Assembly (NCBI GenBank): GCA_002049455.2 | Contig: KV918838.1 | Span: forward strand, 208,971-272,970 | Direction: 5' to 3' | DNA from: Porphyra umbilicalis | Taxonomy: Eukaryota; Rhodophyta; Bangiophyceae; Bangiales; Bangiaceae | DNA length: 64,000 nucleotides | In this document: one piece after another, positions 56,743 through 64,000 of the stretch | How positions within the stretch are numbered: the stretch's first letter is position 1 | Layout of the letters: every line of letters starts with the position of its first letter | Translations under genes and position numbers: made by a program | Notes under the pieces: model-generated | Database searches by the model: none | The model's input: only the letters and a program-made list of their open reading frames with translations | Told to the model about the DNA's origin: nothing

Positions 56743-57955
56743 CCTGGCTCATCTGAGTAGGCATCGCCGATTCCTCAAAACCGCCAGGACGGGTCCATCG
56801 TCGCGTAAAGTTACCACTCTGCTTTGGGAGCTAGAGGGCGTGACCCCGCCAAACTAAAACTTGATTGCAGCAGGAGCTCAGGACAAAGTGGGACCATCGC
56901 CTCCGGCGTGAGGGGGCATATTCGACCCCCTGTTCTTTGTACGGACCTCACATTCGCATTTTTTAGCCCAGCAGGGAGTGATACTGTTCCAGCATCGCGT
57001 CTGGGGGCCATACATGCGCCCAGTGCGACCCCTCTCCGCCTGCCTACGGGAGCTACGTAGTGCCGCTTGCAGCCACAATTGCGAGCACTTCCAGAATGGG
57101 ATCGTATCCAAGCAGCCGTGCGGTACGTGACGCACGCTAGAGAGCTGTTCCCGAGGAGGATTTGTCCTCCTCGTCTTGCTCGGCTTCGGCCCATGGTGTA
57201 CCATAGTGGTGCCTCACCGCTGCTACCGGCTGTCCTTGCCGGAGTTCCTCCTCCTTCTGGCGGCGCTCTTCGCACCGCTTCAGGAAGGCCTTCGTTAGCA
57301 GAGCCTTTGTCCCCGCGTCGAGGCTGGGGCACTCCCTAAAGAAATGTCCCCGCATGATACATGCGAGGCAATTGTTCGTCCGGGTTCGCCCAAGACGACC
57401 CGTGTCCTCCCTGGGAGGACCAGGTGGAGCTCTCCCCACCTCGGTGGAGGTCCATGGGGAAGGCCCTGATGGAACGTCGCCCACCTTCGTGGGAGCCCAT
57501 CGGGTCTGACCGGGAGGGACCTCCCTCACCTTAGGTGGGCCCCATCGGTACGGAACCGCTTCACCAGCCTTAGGGGGGCCCCATCGGGAAGGACCCGCCA
57601 CTCCCACCTTAGGTGGACCCCATCAGGAAGGGCCCTGAGGGGCTTCCCCCACCTGAGGTGGGGCAGTTACTGCCACAGTTCCATTTTTCCGCGGTCCTGG
57701 CCGGGCAGCTCGACATACCCGACGGGCCACGGCCCGTCGGTCTTCCTCGTCCATTTGTTCCTGGTGGCGTCTACGACAGACGTCACCCTTCCGCTGGGCA
57801 TATTGCACCAGCAGGTCCATCAGCATGTTCGTGGTATTATGTTCGCGCACATCTGCGCGAACCTTCCAGCCAAGTCCCTGCATAGAGCGAATTTTCATTT
57901 GTCATTCCGTGCGGATATAAACAAACAGGCGACGTAACCCCCGAAGGCGTACGTA

Positions 57956-58582
57956 TGGTGCGTGTCCCAAAAATGAGACATGGAGGGTTTTTCTTCTCTT
58001 CTCGGCCCACTGGCCTTCTGCAACGGTCCGATAATGTAATGTGACCCACTCGGTCCCGCTGTGCTTCCAGAACAGCCCCTGACAGTGTTAGCAGAGGCCG
58101 CACATCCTGACGTGTCATGGGGGAAAGTGTCATTCATTGCAACTTCGACAGGTCACGATCACGCGGCCCAATCAAATGCACAGATACTACAGCCAACATG
58201 TGCTGACAATTTGTGGACGAAGAAAAGAGCACCACCTTACCAATAAAAACGTGAAAAAACCCCCATGTAGCCCCCTGTGAGGAAAACACGATTTGGGACA
58301 CCCCTCATCGAAGCTCCAGTTAGCACATGAGCTTTGGCGTTGCAAACCTTTAACCCCAAAAACCTGAAAAAGACTGGCTCCAAGATCGGGGCTACATGAG
58401 AGGTCCACAGAACAGGGCCTACAGGCGGGTATTAAGCAGTTGCCAGCCAAGCACGCGTCGGGAGAGTCTCTTTCCATGGAGGCCAGTCGAGACATTTTTC
58501 GTACCCCACGCTGCCTGCCCCCGTGCAGTGATGTGTCTGTCCTTCAGAAAACGCGCATGTCTCATTTTGGGGACACGCACCA
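57956..58582. mobile_element. 627-bp inverted-repeat element flanked by TA (within gag)
   Basis: TGGTGCGTGTCCCAAAAATG at the left is mirrored at the right (27-28 bp arms ending GACATG, one or two differences). TA occurs immediately outside at 57954-57955 and 58583-58584, as for Tc1/mariner-type miniature elements. No coding content. Confidence 0.65.
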
Positions 58583-58587
58583 TAGTA

Positions 58588-58983
58588 TGCTGATCCCCGA
58601 CTTTTGTACTGGGGGACAGAGCCAGAGACTGACTGTGAATGACAGCACTCTATTGGTCTGAAACGATAGTAAGAAGGCATCGAAGCCAATAGAAAGACCG
58701 CATTCGGTGCCAGGACCTTGCATTCAGCAGAGCTCACTGTTGTTGCCGCTTGATCCGATTTTCTTGGCACGGAGCAAGCCGCTCTCGCGAGATCTTAAGA
58801 TTTTCTACAGTCTCCTTGCCAGAAGTGCACACATAATAAGGAGCTGATTTTGATTTCCAGGCTGTATGGGCACATGTAAGTAATCAGGAGCATCAAGTCA
58901 GTCACAGGGGCGCATCTGATTGGTGGAGAGAGTCGGTCCGCAAGTCTGTCTGTGTCCACCAGGACCAAATTCGGGGATCAGCA
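58588..58983. mobile_element. about 395-bp inverted-repeat element (within gag)
   Basis: CTGATCCCCGACTTTTGTAC near 58590 and, inverted, CTGATCCCCGAATTTGGTCC ending near 58982 form imperfect arms of about 32 bp. It sits directly beside the previous element, and its right end marks where the gag frame breaks off. No clear target duplication. Confidence 0.6.
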
Positions 58984-59780
58984 ATACTCACGCTCTGTTT
59001 CGTCCGCCTCTTGGGTGGCCCCATAAAACAAGGCATCGTGATCGCTCAGCGATTTCTCGTCCGCATATTTGCGGAGGAGCCAGTTGATCAACTCCAGATA
59101 GGAGCTGACCTCTCCGCTTCGCTCTCCTTGGAGGGACGGCATAGTGGTATACAACTCCCGCTTGAGGTCACCCTTAGTGATCTCGGGAAGGAGATACAGG
59201 ACTCTGCCCTCCGAGACATCATTGTCATCGCCCGCTTTCACGAAGCGGCTTAGGAATTCGAAGACGCCTGACGCGGGCGTCCAATCCCATTCTGCGTCAC
59301 GGCCAAAAGTGGGCGAGACGTCCTCACGCAGACGGCCCAGGCCGTGTGCCGTGGTCCGGTCATACCGGACATCGGTGCTCGCCAGGGCGTTAGAGCATAC
59401 ACAGCAGCGTCGGTTGCGAACGATCTGCGAACCGTGTCAGAGCGCAATGTGTGCGCCTATGAGTGGCCAAAAGCGTTTCGGCAGCGATATGCGCAGGCTC
59501 TGCGAACCCGCTCCGCTCGGATCGAGAGTAATTGTTTTCTTCTGTCGGCAGATCGCAGTGTATGGGAAACGGAGAAGGTGACGTTGCTGGGTTGTCGACC
59601 TGCGAACTGAAGTCTGCGAGCGGCTTTCCCGTGAGATGTCCACATTTTGACAGTCCAGTGCTACATTTAAAGCAAACAGACCATCGATCGACCTCGCGAT
59701 CACGCTGATCTGGACGCCTATCGTCAGCAAATAAGACGGTCAAGTGAGACACGCAGCGCGATAAGCTCCAAAAGGCTGCA

Positions 59781-59878
59781 AATTCTTGTGATCGAGTAGA
59801 CACGACGAGGTAAAACGTACAAATGTCGGAATTCTTGTGATCGAGTAGACACGACGAGGTAAAACGTACAAATGTCGG
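59781..59878. repeat. 49-bp tandem duplication
   Basis: The string starting AATTCTTGTGATCGAGTAGA and ending AATGTCGG occurs twice in succession with no visible difference, indicating a recent slippage or unequal exchange event. Confidence 0.9.
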
Positions 59879-61449
59879 AGACACGTTGGCAGTATTTCGC
59901 ATCATCTCTCGGTGCTGTCGCATCTTGCGACCGACAGCAGTGATTTGTAGGTCTCTTATTGGTCCGTTCAGCCGGAAAACGTACAGCGTGCGTGCGATCT
60001 GGTGGCGCTTTCACCTCGATCGACACTGGAGCATTCTGTTCTGAAGCGCCTGTGAGGCGGCCGCGTGGTGTCTGCCGGTCACTGTGACGCAGGGCTGGCT
60101 CCCACGCGGCCGCCTGCGGCGGTCGGGCTGCCCGGCCTGCGAGTCTGCCGAGACGCGGCAGGGGCCACGTACGATCTCGTCCCTTGCTGAGCAACAGAAT
60201 CGGGCGACCCCCTCCGAGTTTTGTGTCAGCGATCCGCATGCTCATTGCACAGACGCACTCTCGCTGTGCACCTCCCCGGCCACACCCTCGATTGGACGTC
60301 CACCGTGAACGGCCGACCGGGCGCCACAAGTGGCGCAGGGAGCTCTGTGGCGTTTAAGCGGGGCCCGCGGGCCCGGCAGGCCACGCGTGGAGCGCACCGC
60401 CACGCTCGGCGTGGCCTGCTGGGCCCCTGAGCGTGACAGGCAAGAAAGGCGGCCGCCCGATTCCCCCCGAGCGAGGGGGCGATAAAGGATGGACGCCTGT
60501 TTTTGGGGCGTACGGCGGGGTCGTGCCACCTGCGAGACCGTCCAGAACGGTCGCGGTGGAGCCTTGCGGGCCCCTCTGCGAACCTCTACGCAGTGGCAGA
60601 GTGGTGGCGCGGCGGGATCGCCTTGAACGGTCGCTTGCGTTGGGGGCAGACTCTGTTTGTGGACCATTTTCGAGCGGGGTCGCAGCGCCGGTGGCAACTG
60701 CCCCGAGGCTGTGCCCCGTTCGACGCCGAGAGAGGAGCCGTGTGCATCCGCGTGCATGCGTGTGGCCGCCATCGTCGCCAGCGGCCGCCGTTGCAGCGCG
60801 GGAGAAGAGACGTCGTGCGCGCGTCCTCAGTAGCGGCCGCCATCTTCGTTGGCGGCCGCGTTGCATCACGGGAGGGAGGACGTGCGTGTCCGCGCGCTTC
60901 TTCGCGGCCGCTGTTGTCGTTGGCGGACGCGGCGGCACCGTGTGCGCGTGCGCGCTGCTCTTGGCGGCCGTCTTTCTCTGTGCCCTCCGCTGGTACACGA
61001 CCGTTCTTGGACGAGGGTGTGGCGGGAGGCGGGGTGTATCATCTTTTCGGCGGCCGCTCTGTGCACAAGCGGCCGCCTTTTGCTGGCTACCCACGAGGCG
61101 TCGGACTGTTCGAGGACCGGCCGTTGCGGCAGCAGCGTTCTTTCCGCGCCGCTTCCGATCTCACAAACGGAGCACCGGCTCGGTCTGCGGCAGTTCTGCC
61201 GTATGTGCCGACGCACGCTGGGCGTCGGTGACAGACATCCCCTGTGCGCGCCATCCTGCCCGTATCCGTCGGCGGCGCGCACTCAGCCCATTTCAGAGGC
61301 TCCACCACGCGCAGCTGGGGCCGACGGGCAACCACTTCAAGCTGTACACGCTCATTGCCTCGGTCCGTCACGACCGCCGAGCACGCCTCCTGAACACCCG
61401 CATCCCTCCGCGTGGCGGCCGCGGCCGACGCGGCCGCCCACCCCTTCCC
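59879..61449. other. no firmly supported gene; GCGGCCGC-rich
   Basis: Several frames are open on both strands by composition. In one plus frame near 61160-61260 a Cys cluster (FCRMCRRTLGVGDRHPLC) precedes the Pro-rich repeats and could be the start of a real protein. GCGGCCGC octamers recur from 60055 onward. Confidence 0.35.
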
Positions 61450-61697
61450 GTCAAGGCCTGAGTCGCCCGGAAAGGCGGCCGGGACCCTGCCGGCCGGCAA
61501 GCCCGCCCCGCCAAGGCCCGCGCTCTGCCGACTGGCGGCCGCCGCCGCAGCGGCCGCCCAGCCCGCTTCGTCAAGGCCTGCTTTCCCCCGATTGGCGGCC
61601 GGGACCGTGTCTGCCACCAAGCCCGCTCCGTCAAGGCCTGCGTCCCCCCGATTGGTGGCCGGGACCATGTCGGCCCTCAAACCCGCCCCGTCAAGGC
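61450..61697 (+). repeat. 60-bp coding-type minisatellite, left part
   Basis: CGTCAAGGCC recurs every 60 bp (about 61450, 61510, 61570, 61630, 61690) with GGCGGCCGGGACC and CCGATTGGCGGCC between. The 60-bp period keeps one frame (PDWRPGPC, PPSPLRQG). The array continues after the AT-rich insertion at 62438. Confidence 0.75.
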
Positions 61698-62437
61698 CAG
61701 GGGCTTTCATGAATTAATGGCACTCTGATATAATGGATAGATATATTCGGTTTACTCAGATTCAAAAATAACTAGCACGATTTTACATGCTCGTATCTGA
61801 ATGGTTCCGCCATTTAATGGCTCCAAAGAGAATAAACGCAAGTTCAATGACTTAGCCTGCGTGGGATGTAGGCATCCAATTGCCTCAAGAAATATCACTT
61901 GCCAGGTGCCTCACGATGCTCTAAGTCGGGGCAAACGACGCAGGTACATGTTCGAAAAGTGCTGAGCAGTCGTGAGCAAACTCAGGGCCGATCGTCGACA
62001 GTAAACGGTTGTGACAAACGTCGCGCGCGGCCCCCCATGGAAGGCATTCAATCATCAGAAGGAGTATGAGCACAGAAGGCTAACCGACATACCAAGATGG
62101 ACACCAAAGACGAAGCCCGCTGCCTCACATTGACCTTCGCACGCTCAGTGCTGGTCATGGTCTGGAGTGGGCCGCGTTCACGGCTTGCAGCACAATCCGC
62201 TCATTGTTTTCATTTGGCAACACGCCTTGAAAGTACACCCTGTCGGACATACTTGTTCAACAATCTGATATATTTCAGACATAATTCGTTTTCTTTTTCA
62301 TATTCTTCTTGTATCGGCTGCGGATATGTATCTTATCCGTATTCAAGAAGTTGCGACAAAAGTCTTATCTGATTAAAAAATTGTTGGTGCTGAGTATACC
62401 GGAGTGGTCACTAATTTGGCAGATTCATAAGCCCCTG
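61698..62437. mobile_element. 740-bp AT-rich hAT-like element with 8-bp duplication
   Basis: It starts CAGGGGCTTTCATGAAT and, inverted from the right end, CAGGGGCTTATGAATCTGCC. GTCAAGGC is present at both flanks (61690-61697 and 62438-62445), the 8-bp target duplication typical of hAT elements, which also often begin CAGGG. The interior is strikingly AT-rich compared with its surroundings, and no transposase is seen, so it is a non-autonomous copy. Caveat: GTCAAGGC is also part of the host 60-bp repeat. Confidence 0.8.
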
Positions 62438-62580
62438 GTCAAGGCCTGCGTCCCCCCGATTGGCGACCGGGCCCGTGTCGGCCGCCGAGCCCGCCCCGTC
62501 AAGGCCCGCACTCTTCCGACTGGCGGCCGCCGCCGCAGCGGCCGCCGAGCCCGCTTCGTCAAGGCTGCATCCCCCTAATC
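62438..62580 (+). repeat. 60-bp coding-type minisatellite, right part
   Basis: Continuation of the array left of the hAT-like element: CGTCAAGGCC-type landmarks near 62438, 62497 and 62555. Removing the element and one duplication restores the 60-bp phase. Confidence 0.7.
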
Positions 62581-63577
62581 GGCAGCCGGCGCCCGTGCGG
62601 CTGCCTAGCCCCACTCGTGCATGCCAGCCGTCGCGAGGCTGGCAGACACCGGCGAGCCCACCTCGAGCAAGCGCGCCCCGTACCCAAGTCCGGCCGTCAC
62701 CATCGGGTCCGGGGAGTCCTTCTCGTCAAGGCGCATCTCGGTCCTCCTGGCGGCCGCCCCTGGCGCGCTCGCCAAGCCCATTAGGTCAACGTCCACCCTA
62801 TCCAACCCGGCGGCCGTCGCCCCAGCGGCCGCCGAGTCCCCCGAGCCCGCCGCGTCAAGGACCACCTTCGCCGACGTGGCCGCCTGTCAAACCATCCAGT
62901 TCGCCAAATCTCTCCGAGCGAGCGCGGCCACCAACTCTACCGGTGGCCGCGGGGGAGCTGCGGGAGCTGCAGGAGCTTGCCCGCAGAGCGCACAACGGGG
63001 ACCGGACGGCGCGATGGCTGCTGCGGGAGGGCAGTCCTGACTCCCTGGAGGAGACCAATTGGTAGGAGGCGCGGCGGCACGGGCGGCAGCAGATGAGACA
63101 AGGTCACCTGACGCCTCCTCGGCCGCGGCCGGAGGGGCCGCCGATCGGGCGGCCCCCGACGCCGCCGCCACAGCCGCAGACCGACGCGCTGACGGACATG
63201 CCGAGGCCCCTTCAAGCCGCAGCGTCGCAGGCCGCGAATACAACCTCGTCTCGGGGAGGTCAACGGGGCTTGCGCGAGGCCGCGGAAGTGGACATGCACT
63301 CGGCGGACCAATCGGTGCCGGCGGACGCCGTGAATGCAGCGTCGGAGATGCTACCCTCGACGCCGATGCCGGGCCTGCATTCCGCGGCCGCGGGGCGGGC
63401 AGGCGCGGAGCACTCCGTGGGCGCTGCCGCCCCAGCGGCCGCGGTGCAGGGGTTGCAGGGGTGCGAAGGGCAGAACAGGCTGTCGCTGCAGCCACCGCCG
63501 GTCTCCCGGCCTCTGACGCTGCACGAGGCGATGGTGTCAACGCACAGTCCCGCAGCGCCGCGTTGCCCTGCCAATAA
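62581..63577 (+). other. Pro/Ala-rich open region, gene uncertain
   Basis: Overlapping plus frames: one (to TAG 63063) ends with a plausible segment ELRELQELARRAHNGDRTAR then WLLREGSPDSLEETNW; another begins at 63059. They may be parts of one protein with frame breaks that leads into the Myb-like domain at the window end. No domain recognised. Confidence 0.3.
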
Positions 63578-64000
63578 CGTCACGGAGCGGCCGCGTCAGC
63601 GGCTGCTCCCGGGAGTGGATCTGGCAACACAGCCGGAGCCGCGGCCGCCGACGGCGGCCGCGGCGGCGGAAGCGAAGTCGGCGATGGAGATCATGCACAA
63701 CCCGCCGAACCAAGCGGGGTCGGACATGGAGGGGGTGCAGCGGCCGCCCGTGGAGGCGGGGATGGTGGCAGGCCCCCTTTCTCCTCAGCGGCCGCTGCCA
63801 CAGCCGACGCCGTCGCCGCTGGCGACGACGAGTCCCCCACCGCCAGAAGCAGAAGACGCGGCCGTGGATGGACCGAGGAAGAGCTAGAAGCTCTCTGCCA
63901 GGCCTGGTTGGCGGTGGCGCAAAACCCGGTGTTCCGCACCGATCAGAGCCCAGCAAAACTTGCCGCTGCAATTGTCAATGGGTATAAGTCCCGTTGCAAG
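63578..64000 (+). CDS. Myb/SANT-like domain protein, partial (runs off the window)
   Basis: After TAA 63575 this frame is open to the window end. The last ~45 codons read RGRGWTEEELEALCQAWLAV then AQNPVFRTDQSPAKLAAAIV and NGYKSRCK. This is the Trp/Glu/Leu pattern of a Myb/SANT-like (trihelix/NAM-associated) DNA-binding domain, as in Harbinger accessory proteins and plant-like transcription factors. The upstream part is Ala/Gly-rich with no in-frame ATG, so the start lies upstream across a frame break or intron. Confidence 0.5.

Larger units (their letters stand above)
57137..59390 (-). pseudogene. Ty3-type gag remnant, split by small insertions
   Basis: On the minus strand from about 59390: a gag-like region (EWDWTPASGVFEFLSRFVKA, then VLYLLPEITKGDLKRELYTT and ELINWLLRKYADEKSLSDHD) stops at 58985 in ETEREY. 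It resumes near 57898 (IRSMQGLGWKVRADVREHN), and after a Pro/Gly-rich repeat region (WGPPK/VG-P units) reaches a CCHC zinc knuckle, CLACIMRGHFFREC (C-x2-C-x4-H-x4-C), at about 57370. The frame ends TAG at 57137. The knuckle binds nucleic acid in retroelement capsids. No protease or polymerase follows, so this is an incomplete retrotransposon. About 1.08 kb of non-gag DNA interrupts it. Confidence 0.75.

Overview
The window looks like nuclear DNA of a very GC-rich eukaryote. Protein-coding stretches are broken by short GT-AG introns (roughly 140-220 bp), there are many eukaryotic DNA transposons of different superfamilies, and there are no bacterial-style operons. The high GC, long CCG/GGC tracts, Mutator-, CACTA- and Harbinger-type transposons and an NB-ARC-WD40 gene would fit an alga such as a bangiophyte red alga, or another GC-rich protist. 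The sequence alone does not settle this. Most of the window is repeat-rich; few ordinary genes can be supported.

Layout. 1-0.4 kb: start of a gag-like coiled-coil protein (minus). 3.0-5.7 kb: a long acidic/basic protein (plus) whose frame holds seven TAA/TAG codons and several one-base frame breaks. 5.7-11.7 kb: mostly intergenic with hairpins, plus one unknown ORF. 11.9-13.9 kb: a satellite of about 260 bp carrying a GC hairpin. 14.6-16.5 kb: a giant palindrome whose arms carry a Harbinger transposase fragment. 16.5-28.9 kb: two nearly identical 6.2-kb Mutator-like elements (MULEs) in tandem, each with a five-exon transposase. 30.9-36.6 kb: an NLR-type immune receptor (N-terminal domain, NB-ARC, WD40) with eleven near-identical 162-bp WD40 repeats and a twelfth blade broken by one missing base. 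36.6-41.3 kb: low-complexity GC-rich DNA and a 38-bp minisatellite. 41.5-45.0 kb: a decayed CACTA/Plavaka-like transposase (minus). 47.4-50.5 kb: a repetitive two-exon gene of unknown function. 50.5-56.4 kb: an inverted, decayed copy of the NLR locus that has lost the NB-ARC/WD40 part and gained at least two transposons (one with TIRs and GCCGC target duplications, one Tc1/mariner-like with TA duplications). 57-59.4 kb: a Ty3-like gag remnant with a CCHC knuckle, split by two small inverted-repeat elements. 61.4-62.6 kb: a 60-bp coding minisatellite split by an AT-rich hAT-like element with an 8-bp target duplication. The window ends inside a Myb/SANT-like domain.

The most biologically interesting item is the NLR. 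Its WD40 repeats are homogenised at DNA level except at two three-residue clusters per blade, the pattern known from rapidly evolving fungal NLR recognition domains. The second is the 3.0-5.7 kb gene, where TAA/TAG stand where glutamine would fit. Several reading frames in the window are broken by what look like single missing bases, so some apparent pseudogenes may be assembly errors.
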